In this document: piece by piece, positions 9,240-17,227 of the stretch
Layout of the letters: every line of letters begins with the position of its first letter
Position numbering within the stretch: position 1 is the stretch's first letter
Source: Nocardioides bizhenqiangii
Lineage (GTDB): Bacteria > Actinomycetota > Actinomycetes > Propionibacteriales > Nocardioidaceae
Assembly (NCBI RefSeq): GCF_034661235.1
Contig: NZ_CP141059.1
Span: forward strand, 3,409,501 to 3,473,500
DNA: 64,000 bases
Reading direction: 5' to 3'
Program-made: the position numbers and the translations under genes
Notes under the pieces: model-generated
Told to the model about the DNA's origin: nothing
Database searches by the model: none
What the model saw: only the letters and a program-made list of their open reading frames with translations

Positions 9240-10130
9240 TCAGCAGTCGCCGCCGAAGCTGCCCTTGTTCAGGCCGGGTGCCCGCGGGTGGCGGACACCC
9301 TTGGCGAGGTCGTAGTTGCGGAGCCAGTCGACGAGCACGCACGACTTCCTCATCTCCTTGGCGCCCGCCCCGACCATGCGCATCCGGACGGTCATCGGGA
9401 TCTTCGGGATCGCGGCTGCCGCGCCGAGCGACGCCACCACCCTGCCGTTGATGAACCAGCTGATCTTGCGCCCGGTGACCTGCACGGCGTAGAGCCGGCC
9501 CTCGGTCGCTCCGCGGCGGTAGCCGGTGAGGGTCTTGCTCCACCGCGTGGTGCCGGCATTGGCGCCGATCTGGACGCTGGTGCCCCCGACCGGGGCGCGG
9601 GCGATGGTGATGTTGTGGCGACCGCAGTCGTACGCGGCGGGGTCGGCGGGGATCAGCTCGAGGACGAAGGCGTAAGGACTGCCGCCGGGTGCGTCCCCGA
9701 ACTGCGGCTGGTTGTACATCCGGACCCGCTCCCGGAGCTCCCAGCGGCCGAGCCGGGCCGGCTTGCCCTCGAGTGTCAGGGTCGTGGTGCCGAAGTCCGG
9801 GGTCACGGTGTTGCGGATCACCTCGCCGCTGTGGAACTCGATCCCGCCGCCGTACTTGACCGCCCGGCCGGTGCCGGTCGACTGGTCGATCCACCGGCCG
9901 CCGCGGATGTTCGCGCCCCGGTAGGGTCCGTCGGAGAGGGACTCCCCGAACTCCCAGGCGAAGTCCCACTGCATCGTGCGCCACCCGTACCGCTGCGCGG
10001 CGGAGGGTCCGTCGCCCGCCCGGGCAGAGGTCAACGGGGCCTCGGCCGTGCCCGGCGCGAGGGTGGCCGGACCGACCACGAGCGCGGTCGCGAGCGTGGC
10101 GAGGCGGAGCGTGAATCCGGTCCTGCTCAT
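9240..10130 (-). CDS. Secreted protein, probably concanavalin/GH16-like jelly roll
   Basis: 296 aa with a signal peptide (GFTLRLATLATALVVGPATLAPG). The body reads as a beta-rich jelly roll: WDFAWEFGESLSDGPYRGANI, a strand with ERVRMYNQPQFGD, LELIPADPAAYDCGRHNITIARAP, and GRKISWFINGRVVAS, the last being the usual lamin-G/GH16 strand. The ExDxxE catalytic motif of GH16 is not visible, so it may bind glycans rather than cleave them, or belong to a divergent family. Four cysteines may form disulfides. The ATG at 10130 overlaps the upstream gene's stop (TGATG), so translation is coupled. The GTG 3 nt upstream is an alternative start. Confidence 0.7.
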   Translation of the reverse strand: MSRTGFTLRLATLATALVVGPATLAPGTAEAPLTSARAGDGPSAAQRYGWRTMQWDFAWEFGESLSDGPYRGANIRGGRWIDQSTGTGRAVKYGGGIEFHSGEVIRNTVTPDFGTTTLTLEGKPARLGRWELRERVRMYNQPQFGDAPGGSPYAFVLELIPADPAAYDCGRHNITIARAPVGGTSVQIGANAGTTRWSKTLTGYRRGATEGRLYAVQVTGRKISWFINGRVVASLGAAAAIPKIPMTVRMRMVGAGAKEMRKSCVLVDWLRNYDLAKGVRHPRAPGLNKGSFGGDC

Positions 10131-11218
10131 CACTGCTCACCTCGCTTCGGGTCCGGGGTCCTGACCGACTCGTCGGTCGAGAGCCGGGTGTACACCCCGT
10201 CCGCGCTCCTGGTGTAGACCGCGTAGTTGTAGCTGGCGCTCGGGTTGATCTGGTGGTCGTCGAGATAGGTCTTCGCCTCGCCGTCGATGGTCGCGATGAC
10301 GTGCGACGGGTTCGAGGCGTTCGGGTCGCCGAAGCTCGTGCGCGCGATGACGATCCGGCGGCGCTCGGGGTCGGCCGGGAGGTTCCAGCTCAACCGGATC
10401 GAGGACGTCGTGACGTCAGTAGCCACCAGGCCCGTCACCGGGTCCGGCCGGCGGACGACCTCGACGTGGAACGGCAGCGACGGGAACCAGCCGATGTCGT
10501 CGCCGCCCTGCGTCCAGTCGCCCAGCACCGTCCGGTAGACGCCGCTGTCGTCCAGGACGGGCGACCGGTTCGAGAACGCGGCCAGCCCTTCCGGGCCGAG
10601 CTGCCCCTGGGCGACGAACGTCCACTCGTGCGTGCTCTCGTCGCGCTGCTGGAGCTCGACCCGGCGCCCGGCCAGTGCCGGCCGCTTCGGTCCGCTGGGG
10701 ACGCGGACGGTGTCGATCCTGAGGTCGTAGGCCTCGCCCACGACGGCGAACCCGCGCGGCAGCGGCACGTCGGCCGGAGCCAGCTCGTCGAGGAAGACGT
10801 CGGCGTCCTGGTGGACGGTCTTGAACTGGTGAGCGTCCGTGTCCGCCTGTCGGCTGTGCAGGCGGACGTAGACGGCGTTCATCGCAGGGGCAGGGAACAT
10901 GAAGTCGAACTCGCCGTTCGCCTGCGTCAGGATGCTGAACGGCCTCCCGTCCCTCGGGTCGACGACCTCGGACCAGATGCACGTCGGGCAACCCCGCCGC
11001 TGGAGGAAGATCCGCTGCTCCCCGTTGCCCATGTCGCCGTGGAACCGGACCGACTGCCCGCCGTACGTGTTGCCGCCAGGGGTGACGGTCAGGGAGCCGA
11101 GCCGGGCCGCGCCGGTGCTCGACGGCATCGCGAACAGGGCGACGACCACGGCGGTCACCGGCGCCCAGCAGAGGAGCTTCGCCAGCACCCCACCTCGTCG
11201 CTCCCTGCGCATTGTCAC
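10130..11218 (-). CDS. Secreted protein with C-terminal fibronectin type III domain
   Basis: 362 aa. It has a short basic N-terminus, a signal peptide or anchor helix (LLCWAPVTAVVVALFAMPSS), then beta-rich Ig-like material with a conserved pair of cysteines (RRGCPTCIW). The C-terminal 100 residues read as an FN3 domain (VTGLVATDVTTSSIRLSWNLPADPE ... YLDDHQINPSASYNYAVYTRS). No catalytic motif is seen. FN3-bearing secreted actinobacterial proteins often bind or modify extracellular polysaccharide. The likely leaderless GTG is 11218, with ATG 11212 as an alternative. It is the first gene of a run with the jelly-roll and SRPBCC genes. Confidence 0.72.
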   Translation of the reverse strand: MTMRRERRGGVLAKLLCWAPVTAVVVALFAMPSSTGAARLGSLTVTPGGNTYGGQSVRFHGDMGNGEQRIFLQRRGCPTCIWSEVVDPRDGRPFSILTQANGEFDFMFPAPAMNAVYVRLHSRQADTDAHQFKTVHQDADVFLDELAPADVPLPRGFAVVGEAYDLRIDTVRVPSGPKRPALAGRRVELQQRDESTHEWTFVAQGQLGPEGLAAFSNRSPVLDDSGVYRTVLGDWTQGGDDIGWFPSLPFHVEVVRRPDPVTGLVATDVTTSSIRLSWNLPADPERRRIVIARTSFGDPNASNPSHVIATIDGEAKTYLDDHQINPSASYNYAVYTRSADGVYTRLSTDESVRTPDPKRGEQ

Positions 11219-11225
11219 ATCCGAT

Positions 11226-11231
11226 AATGTA
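11226..11231 (-). promoter_or_regulatory. -10-like hexamer for the FN3-protein operon
   Basis: TACATT on the minus strand, 7 nt before GTG 11218. It faces the divergent phosphomutase promoter. Confidence 0.5.
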
Positions 11232-11336
11232 CGTTCTCGAGCCGGATGCCGCCCGCATTCGACGGAACCGGGCAGGTGCGACGGCACCCGGGGAACCCGG
11301 TCCGCTGCCGGGACCGCGACCGCGCCACGGTGGCGC

Positions 11337-11342
11337 TACCGT
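11337..11342 (+). promoter_or_regulatory. -10-like hexamer for the leaderless phosphomutase gene
   Basis: TACCGT, then 6 nt (GCCGCC), then ATG 11349. No Shine-Dalgarno sequence is visible. Confidence 0.5.
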
Positions 11343-11348
11343 GCCGCC

Positions 11349-13022
11349 ATGACCACGCCCGACGTCGACGTCCTCGTCACCCGCGCCCGCGCCTGGCTCG
11401 CGGAGGACCCCGACGAGCAGACCCGGGCGCACCTGGCTGAGCTCGTCGCGCAGGTCGAGGACGGCGCGCCGGCGGCCGCCGTCGCCGACCTCGCCGACCG
11501 GTTCCGCGGCACTCTCGAGTTCGGCACCGCGGGGCTGCGCGGTGCGCTCGGCGCCGGCCCGAACCGGATGAACCGGGTGGTGGTGATGCGGGCCGCGGCC
11601 GGGCTCGCGTCGTACCTCCGCGAGCAGGGTGCGGCCGCAGGCAGCACCGTGGTGATCGGGTACGACGCCCGGCACAAGTCGGACGTGTTTGCCCGGGACA
11701 CCGGCGAGGTGATGAGCGGTGCCGGGCTGACCCCGCTGCTGCTCCCCCGCCCGCTGCCCACGCCGCTGCTCGCCTTCGCGATCCGCGAGCTCGGCGCCGT
11801 CGCGGGCGTGATGGTCACCGCGAGCCACAACCCGCCGCAGGACAACGGCTACAAGGTCTACCTCGGCGACGGCAGCCAGATCGTGCCGCCGGCCGACGCC
11901 GAGATCGCGGCCCGGATCGCGGCGGTCGGCGCTCTGGCCTCGGTGCCGCTGGTGCCGATCGGCGAGACCGGTGGCCGGGTGCTGGGCGAGGACATCATCG
12001 ACTCCTACCTCGACACGGTCGCCGGCCTCGCCGCCGACGGTCCCCGCGACCTCGAGGTCGTCTACACCCCGTTGCACGGGGTGGGCGGCACCTCGGTCGT
12101 GCAGGTGCTCGAGACGGCCGGCTTCTCCTCGCCACAGGTGGTGGAGGCGCAGGAGCAGCCCGACGCGGACTTCCCGACCGTCGCCTTCCCCAACCCGGAG
12201 GAGCCCGGGGCGATGGACCTGGCCATCGCGCTCGCGGAGCGATCGGATGCCGACATCGTCGTGGCCAACGACCCCGACGCCGACCGGTGCGCGGCCGCGG
12301 TCCCCGGCCCCGACGGCTGGCGGATGCTGCGCGGCGACGAGGTCGGCGCCCTGCTGGCGTCCCACCTGCTGCAGCGCGGCAAGCGCGGCACCTACGCGAC
12401 CTCGATCGTGTCGTCCTCGCTGCTCGGCAAGCTGGCAGCCGCCGCCGGCCAGGAGTACGTCGAGACCCTCACCGGGTTCAAGTGGATCGGCCGCCTCCCG
12501 AACCTCGCGTTCGGCTACGAGGAGGCGCTCGGCTACTGCGTCGACCCCGAGCACGTGGCCGACAAGGACGGCGTCTCCGCGCTGCTCCTGCTCTGCGAGG
12601 TCGCCGCCGAGGCGAAGGCCGCCGGCCGCGGGCTGCCGGACCTGCTCGACGACATCGCGGTCGAGCACGGCCTCCACGCGACCGACCAGGTCTCCGTGCG
12701 GGTGAGCGACCTCGGCGAGATCACCGCCGCGATGGCCCGGCTGCGGGATGCGCCACCGACCGCGCTCGGCGGGCTCGCGGTCCTGGAGGCCGAGGACCTG
12801 AGCGTCGGCTCCGCTGCGCTGCCCCCGACCGACGGGCTGCGCTACCGCCTCGCCGACGGCGCACGCGTGATCGTGCGGCCGAGCGGCACCGAGCCGAAGC
12901 TCAAGTGCTACCTGGAGGTCGTCGTACCGGTGACCGACGGCGACGTCGACGCGGCCAGGGCCGCCGCCGCGGAGACGCTGGCCGCGATGAAGACCGACTT
13001 CGCCGCGACAGCCGGGATCTAG
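11349..13022 (+). CDS. Alpha-D-phosphohexomutase superfamily enzyme (PmmB-type; probable phosphopentomutase role)
   Basis: 557 aa. All four superfamily signatures are present: phosphoserine loop VMVTASHNPPQDNGYK (Ser159), metal loop NDPDADR, sugar-specificity loop GYEEALGY, and phosphate-binding loop RPSGTEPKLK. The N-terminal RFRGTLEFGTAGLRG is typical of the PGM2/phosphopentomutase-like clade. The position next to punA, deoC, add and deoA, and the equivalent location of pmmB (Rv3308) beside deoD in M. tuberculosis, suggest it interconverts (deoxy)ribose-1-phosphate and 5-phosphate. Phosphoglucomutase or phosphomannomutase activity is not excluded. It is divergent from the FN3-protein gene. 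Confidence 0.92.
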   Translation: MTTPDVDVLVTRARAWLAEDPDEQTRAHLAELVAQVEDGAPAAAVADLADRFRGTLEFGTAGLRGALGAGPNRMNRVVVMRAAAGLASYLREQGAAAGSTVVIGYDARHKSDVFARDTGEVMSGAGLTPLLLPRPLPTPLLAFAIRELGAVAGVMVTASHNPPQDNGYKVYLGDGSQIVPPADAEIAARIAAVGALASVPLVPIGETGGRVLGEDIIDSYLDTVAGLAADGPRDLEVVYTPLHGVGGTSVVQVLETAGFSSPQVVEAQEQPDADFPTVAFPNPEEPGAMDLAIALAERSDADIVVANDPDADRCAAAVPGPDGWRMLRGDEVGALLASHLLQRGKRGTYATSIVSSSLLGKLAAAAGQEYVETLTGFKWIGRLPNLAFGYEEALGYCVDPEHVADKDGVSALLLLCEVAAEAKAAGRGLPDLLDDIAVEHGLHATDQVSVRVSDLGEITAAMARLRDAPPTALGGLAVLEAEDLSVGSAALPPTDGLRYRLADGARVIVRPSGTEPKLKCYLEVVVPVTDGDVDAARAAAAETLAAMKTDFAATAGI

Positions 13023-13035
13023 CGCTGCCGGCCCC

Positions 13036-13626
13036 TCAGACGAGCAGGGTGACGACGAGCGCGACCGCGAGCAGGCACAGGGCCGCGATCTCCGGCCACG
13101 CCCAGTCTCTCTGCACGTCGGCGGCCCGGGCCTCCTGCTCGTCGGAGTAGGGCTTGACCCCCAGCCGTTCCCGGGCGTCCTCGGCCAGCTTCTGGATCCG
13201 GCGCTCCGCGAAGCCGCCGTACGAGAGCGCGCCGAGCTCCTCGCCGGTGTCGCCGGTGTGCCGGTCGTCGCGCATGCCCTGCCGCCGGCTGCGGCTGATG
13301 CCGGCGTTGGTGTAGCGGCGACCTCCGACGCTGACGACGAGCCACTGGCGGATCACGAGTTGCTCGATCGCGGCCAGCGGGATGCGGACGGTGTTGAGCG
13401 GGTTGCGGAGCACCAGCCGGTCGCCCTCGACCGCCACCGAAGGACGGAGCACGGCGACCCACAGCAGCATGGCGACGATGCCGCAGACGATGTACGCCGG
13501 GGCCTCGTAGCTGTCGTCGATGCCGGTCGCGCCGACGAGGACGAAGACGGCGACGATCACCAGTCCGATGACGCCGAGGATCCGGGTGCTCTGGACGGTG
13601 AACCGCTGGACCTGCTCCTCGCCCAC
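13036..13626 (-). CDS. Membrane protein with bacterial PH-like domain
   Basis: 196 aa. Two adjacent N-terminal transmembrane helices (about residues 14-34 and 42-60) are followed by a PH-like segment (RPSVAVEGDRLVLRNPLNTVRIPLAAIEQLVIRQWLVVSVGGRRYTN). That pattern of short strands around an R-N-P/L-x-x-V-x-I-P motif is common in actinobacterial PH_6 proteins. A charged linker and a C-terminal helix (EIAALCLLAVALVVTLLV) complete it. The function is unknown. It lies between two convergent/divergent catabolic genes and may be an unrelated resident. The start is GTG 13626. Confidence 0.75.
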   Translation of the reverse strand: MGEEQVQRFTVQSTRILGVIGLVIVAVFVLVGATGIDDSYEAPAYIVCGIVAMLLWVAVLRPSVAVEGDRLVLRNPLNTVRIPLAAIEQLVIRQWLVVSVGGRRYTNAGISRSRRQGMRDDRHTGDTGEELGALSYGGFAERRIQKLAEDARERLGVKPYSDEQEARAADVQRDWAWPEIAALCLLAVALVVTLLV

Positions 13627-13650
13627 GAGCGTGCGCTCCTTGTCCTTCGA

Positions 13651-13670
13651 GAGTTATCGTCTGACAACTC
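13651..13670. promoter_or_regulatory. Imperfect dyad upstream of deoC, possible operator
   Basis: GAGTTATC...GACAACTC: outer arms GAGTT/AACTC match exactly and the inner TC/GA pair also matches, with a mismatched centre. The half-site resembles the TTGTC/GACAA pattern of some GntR-family operators. It sits just upstream of the deoC -10-like hexamer. Confidence 0.35.
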
Positions 13671-13677
13671 CCAAGCC

Positions 13678-13683
13678 TATGCT
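13678..13683 (+). promoter_or_regulatory. -10-like hexamer for leaderless deoC
   Basis: TATGCT, 6 nt before ATG 13690, with no ribosome-binding site between them. Confidence 0.5.
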
Positions 13684-13689
13684 GGGGTG

Positions 13690-14673
13690 ATGCCAGCCAC
13701 CGCCGCCACGGAGTCGCCTCAGGGGCTCGCAGCGTACGCCGACGTCACGACCAGCGAGGCCTCGCTGCGCCGCTTCCTGCACGGCCTGCCCGGCGTCGAC
13801 CAGGTCGGCGCCGAGGCGCGGGCCGCCGGGCTCGGGACCCGGTCGATCAAGACCACCGCCAAGTCGATGGCCCTCGACCTGGCGATCACCATGGTCGACC
13901 TCACCACCCTCGAGGGGCAGGACACCCCGGGCAAGGTCCGGGCGCTCGCCAACAAGGCGCTGCGGCCCGATCCCTCCGACCCCTCGTGCCCGTCGGTCGC
14001 GGCCGTCTGCGTCTACGGCGACCTGGTCGGTCCCGTGAAGGAGATCGTCGGCGACCGGGTCAACGTGGCCGCCGTCGCCACCGCGTTCCCGAGCGGCCGC
14101 GCGTCGATGGAGATCAAGCTCGCCGACACCCGCGACGCCGTCGCCGCGGGCGCCGACGAGATCGACATGGTCATCGACCGCGGCGCGTTCCTCGCCGGCC
14201 ACTACCTCCAGGTCTTCGACGAGATCGTGGCGGTCAAGGAGGCGTGCCAGCGCCCCGACGGCAGCCACGCCCACCTCAAGGTGATCTTCGAGACCGGCGA
14301 GCTGCAGACCTACGACAACGTGCGCCGCGCCTCGTGGCTCGCGATGCTCGCCGGGAGCGACTTCATCAAGACCTCCACCGGCAAGGTCCAGCCGGCGGCG
14401 ACGCTGCCGGTCACGCTGGTGATGCTGGAGGCGGTCCGCGACTTCCGGGAGGCCACCGGCGTCCAGATCGGCGTCAAGCCGGCAGGCGGCATCCGCACGT
14501 CGAAGGACGCGATCAAGTACCTCGTCATGGTCAACGAGGTGGCCGGCCCCGACTGGCTGACCCCCGACTGGTTCCGGTTCGGCGCCTCCACCCTGCTCAA
14601 CGAGCTGCTGATGCAGCGCACCAAGCAACAGACCGGCCGCTACAGCGGTCCCGACTACTTCACCCTCGACTGA
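13690..14673 (+). CDS. deoC: Deoxyribose-phosphate aldolase
   Basis: 327 aa, longer than the ~220-250 aa bacterial short form and like the long actinobacterial/eukaryotic type. It cleaves 2-deoxyribose-5-phosphate to glyceraldehyde-3-phosphate and acetaldehyde. The Schiff-base lysine is Lys227 (SDFIKTSTGK). The proton-relay Lys263 (GVKPAGGIRT) and the acidic ADEIDMV segment (Asp157/Asp159) are present, so the active site is intact. The C-terminal FRFGASTLLNELLMQR is typical of the family. The ALDH 10 nt downstream can oxidise the acetaldehyde, and upstream punA, deoA and the phosphomutase supply substrate. Confidence 0.95.
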   Translation: MPATAATESPQGLAAYADVTTSEASLRRFLHGLPGVDQVGAEARAAGLGTRSIKTTAKSMALDLAITMVDLTTLEGQDTPGKVRALANKALRPDPSDPSCPSVAAVCVYGDLVGPVKEIVGDRVNVAAVATAFPSGRASMEIKLADTRDAVAAGADEIDMVIDRGAFLAGHYLQVFDEIVAVKEACQRPDGSHAHLKVIFETGELQTYDNVRRASWLAMLAGSDFIKTSTGKVQPAATLPVTLVMLEAVRDFREATGVQIGVKPAGGIRTSKDAIKYLVMVNEVAGPDWLTPDWFRFGASTLLNELLMQRTKQQTGRYSGPDYFTLD

Positions 14674-14683
14674 AGGCACCGAC

Positions 14684-16168
14684 ATGGTTTCGACAGGCTC
14701 AACCACCGAGGCATCAGGCACCACCACCGGGGCACCCATCTTCGACTACGCCCCCGCCCCCGAGTCGCGGGCGATCGTCGACATCAAGCCGTCCTACGGC
14801 CTGTTCATCGACGGCGAGTTCGTCGACGGCCACGGCACCTCGTTCAAGACGATCAACCCGGCCACCGAGGAGACCCTCGCCGAGATCGCGGAGGCCGACG
14901 AGGCCGACGTCGACCGGGCGGTCCGGGCCGCACGCAAGGCGTTCCGCGGCTGGTCGCGGATGCCGGGCAGGGAGCGCGCCAAGTACCTCTACCGGATCGC
15001 GCGGATCATCCAGGAGCGCAGCCGAGAGCTCGCGGTGCTCGAGTCGATCGACAACGGCAAGCCGATCAAGGAGAGCCGTGACGTCGACGTACCGATCATG
15101 GCGGCGCACTTCTTCTACCACGCTGGCTGGGCGGACAAGCTGGAGTACGCCGGCCTCGGGTCCAACCCGCAACCGCTCGGCGTCGCCGCGCAGGTGATCC
15201 CCTGGAACTTCCCGCTCCTCATGCTGGCGTGGAAGATCGCGCCCGCCCTCGCCTGCGGCAACACCGTGGTGCTCAAGCCCGCCGAGACGACGCCGCTGAC
15301 CGCGCTCCTCTTCGCCGAGATCTGCCAGCAGGCCGACCTGCCGCCGGGCGTCGTCAACTTCGTGACCGGCGCCGGCGGCACCGGCCAGACCCTCGTGTCC
15401 CACCCCGACGTCGACAAGGTCGCGTTCACGGGTTCGACCGCCGTCGGCAAGGCGATCGCCCGCTCGATCGCCGGCACCCCGAAGAAGGCCACCCTCGAGC
15501 TCGGCGGCAAGGCCGCCAACATCGTGTTCGACGACGCACCGATCGACCAGGCCGTCGAAGGCATCGTCAGCGGCATCTTCTTCAACCAGGGTCACGTCTG
15601 CTGCGCCGGGTCGCGGCTGCTGCTGCAGGAGTCGATCGCCGACGAGGCGATGGCCAAGCTCAAGCGCCGGATGAGCACGCTGCGCGTCGGCGACCCGCTC
15701 GACAAGAACACCGACATCGGCGCCATCAACTCCGCAGCGCAGCTGGCCCGGATCCGGGCGCTCGCCGAGATCGGCGAGGACGAGGGCGCCGAGCGCTGGT
15801 CCCCGCCGTGCGAGCTGCCGTCCTCGGGCTACTGGTTCCCGCCGACCGTCTTCACCGGGGTCTCCCAGGCCCACCGGATCGCCCGCGAGGAGATCTTCGG
15901 CCCGGTGCTGTCGGTGCTGACCTTCCGGACCCCGGCCGAGGCCGTGGAGAAGGCCAACAACACGCCGTACGGCCTGTCCGCCGGGGTGTGGACCGAGAAG
16001 GGCTCCTTGATCCTCCACATGGCCGACCAGCTCCGCGCGGGCGTGGTCTGGGCCAACACGTTCAACAAGTTCGACCCCGCCAGCCCGTTCGGCGGCTACA
16101 AGGAGTCGGGCTACGGCCGCGAGGGCGGCCGCCAGGGCCTCGCGGGCTACTTGAAGGCAGGTATCTGA
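14684..16168 (+). CDS. NAD(P)-dependent aldehyde dehydrogenase
   Basis: 494 aa, full length for the ALDH superfamily. It has the VIPWNFPLLMLAWKIAPALACGN dinucleotide-binding region, FTGSTAVGK, general base Glu272 (LELGGK) and catalytic Cys306 (NQGHVCCAGSR), plus PFGGYKESGYGREGG near the end. Downstream of deoC it probably oxidises acetaldehyde from deoxyribose breakdown to acetate. The first ~8 residues (VSTGSTT) are encoded by a copy of a dispersed repeat (14686-14707), and the recognisable ALDH homology starts near residue 19. GAAGG 7 nt before ATG 14684 supports the start. It is coupled to the next gene (TGATG). Confidence 0.94.
   Translation: MVSTGSTTEASGTTTGAPIFDYAPAPESRAIVDIKPSYGLFIDGEFVDGHGTSFKTINPATEETLAEIAEADEADVDRAVRAARKAFRGWSRMPGRERAKYLYRIARIIQERSRELAVLESIDNGKPIKESRDVDVPIMAAHFFYHAGWADKLEYAGLGSNPQPLGVAAQVIPWNFPLLMLAWKIAPALACGNTVVLKPAETTPLTALLFAEICQQADLPPGVVNFVTGAGGTGQTLVSHPDVDKVAFTGSTAVGKAIARSIAGTPKKATLELGGKAANIVFDDAPIDQAVEGIVSGIFFNQGHVCCAGSRLLLQESIADEAMAKLKRRMSTLRVGDPLDKNTDIGAINSAAQLARIRALAEIGEDEGAERWSPPCELPSSGYWFPPTVFTGVSQAHRIAREEIFGPVLSVLTFRTPAEAVEKANNTPYGLSAGVWTEKGSLILHMADQLRAGVVWANTFNKFDPASPFGGYKESGYGREGGRQGLAGYLKAGI
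14686..14707 (+). repeat. Dispersed actinobacterial repeat within the ALDH start
   Basis: Core TTTCGACAGGCTCAACCACC. The same family occurs at 16459-16480 and (minus strand) at 52384-52405. Here it begins on the last base of the ATG and is translated as VSTGSTT. Short repeats of this TCGACAGGCTCA type are widespread in high-GC actinobacterial genomes, usually between genes. Confidence 0.7.
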
Positions 16169-17055
16169 TGGCCCGGATCGACGTCCGCAAGACCTACAAG
16201 CTCTACATCGGCGGGGCGTTCCCCAGGTCGGAGTCCGGTCACTCCTACGAGGTGCAGGACAGCAAGGGGAAGTTCGTGGCCAACGCCGCCAAGGCGTCAC
16301 GCAAGGACGTGCGGGACGCGGTCGTCGCCGCCCGCAAGGCGTTCCCGGGCTGGGCCGGCCGCACTGCGTACAACCGCGCGCAGATCCTCTACCGGATCGC
16401 GGAGGTCATGGAGGACCGCCGGCCGCAGTTCGTGCAGGCGGTCCAGCAGTCCGAGGGCCCTTCGACAGGCTCAGGACGAGCGGCGGCCGCGGCCGGCCGC
16501 CAGGTCGACGAGGCCATCGACCGTCTGGTCTGGTACGCCGGATGGGCCGACAAGCTCGGCCAGGTCGTCGGCAACGCCAACCCCGTGGCCGGGCCGTTCT
16601 TCAACCACTCCGCACCCGAGCCCACCGGCGTCGTCGGCGTGCTCGCGCCCCAGGCGTCGTCGCTGCTCGGCCTGGTGAGCGTGGTCGCCCCGGTCATCGT
16701 CACCGGCAACACATCGGTCGTCGTTTCGTCGTACTCCCGCCCGCTGCCGGCGGTCACCTTCGCCGAGGTGCTCGCGACCTCCGACGTGCCGGGCGGCGTG
16801 GTCAACCTGCTGACGGGTGACGCGGCGACCCTCGGCCCCTGGCTGGCGGCGCACATGGACGTGAACGCGATCGACCTGACCGGCATCGCCGGTGACGAGG
16901 AGACGGCGACGGCGCTCGAGGTGGCGGCCGCCGACAACCTCAAGCGGGTCCGCCGCGCGCCCGCGGCCGAGCCCTCCTGGGCCGACGCTCCGGCGCTGGC
17001 GACGATGACCGACTTCGTCGAGACCAAGACCGTCTGGCACCCGATCGGCGTCTGA
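16168..17055 (+). CDS. Short aldehyde-dehydrogenase-family protein lacking the catalytic Cys
   Basis: 295 aa. The N-terminal two thirds of an ALDH fold is recognisable (YKLYIGGAFPRSESG, AVVAARKAFPGWAGRTAYNRAQILYRIAEVMEDRR, GVVGVLAPQASSLLGLVSVVAPVIVTGNTSVVVSS, VNLLTG). The protein ends soon after the region equivalent to the cofactor domain, with no E-L-G-G-K and no catalytic cysteine segment. It is translationally coupled to the full-length ALDH, so it may form hetero-oligomers or act as a scaffold; the same deoC-ALDH-short ALDH order is seen in other actinobacteria. An in-frame dispersed repeat encodes PSTGSGR inside it (16459-16480). It looks like a stable short paralogue rather than a fresh pseudogene, because the frame is intact. 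Confidence 0.82.
   Translation: MARIDVRKTYKLYIGGAFPRSESGHSYEVQDSKGKFVANAAKASRKDVRDAVVAARKAFPGWAGRTAYNRAQILYRIAEVMEDRRPQFVQAVQQSEGPSTGSGRAAAAAGRQVDEAIDRLVWYAGWADKLGQVVGNANPVAGPFFNHSAPEPTGVVGVLAPQASSLLGLVSVVAPVIVTGNTSVVVSSYSRPLPAVTFAEVLATSDVPGGVVNLLTGDAATLGPWLAAHMDVNAIDLTGIAGDEETATALEVAAADNLKRVRRAPAAEPSWADAPALATMTDFVETKTVWHPIGV
16459..16480 (+). repeat. Dispersed repeat copy inside the short ALDH gene
   Basis: Core CTTCGACAGGCTCAGGACG. It is read in frame as PSTGSGR and followed by an alanine run (AAAAAG). The surrounding helix (QFVQAVQQSEG...RQVDEAIDRLVWYAGWADKL) is a region that is continuous in other ALDHs, so this appears to be an in-frame insertion. Confidence 0.7.
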
Positions 17056-17227
17056 GCACGCCCGTTCTGACTAGGAGATCCCCGCCGTTAGGCGGTGGAG
17101 GTACCCCCGCGCGCCGGTAAGACTTCGAGTCGTACCCGTTGTCACATTTGGTCAATTGTGAGACGGTACCGGAACTGATACCAAAGTGACGGGCGTGTCG
17201 CCCGTTACCAAGACTGGGGGTCATGGT
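17056..17227 (+). other. 172-bp leader/intergenic region with two hairpins
   Basis: CCGCC-GTTA-GGCGG (17082-17095) follows the ALDH stop and may terminate that operon. GTGACGGGCG-TGT-CGCCCGTTAC (17186-17208), a 10-bp stem with one G-U pair and a 3-nt loop, lies 20 nt before the next start. The part at 17135-17165 is AT-richer than its surroundings, as expected for a promoter. A GGGGGT ribosome site lies 6 nt before ATG 17228. I cannot match the leader to a known riboswitch consensus. Confidence 0.4.

Noticed and set aside
6292..9315. 1007-codon plus-strand open frame
   Set aside because: Runs antisense through the sulfatase and SRPBCC genes; composition is shadow-like (Arg/Pro/Gly), with no domain.
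17130..17165. CRP-like TCACA...TGTGA pair
   Set aside because: The arms face the wrong way round for CRP (it needs TGTGA-N6-TCACA) and the spacing is 11.
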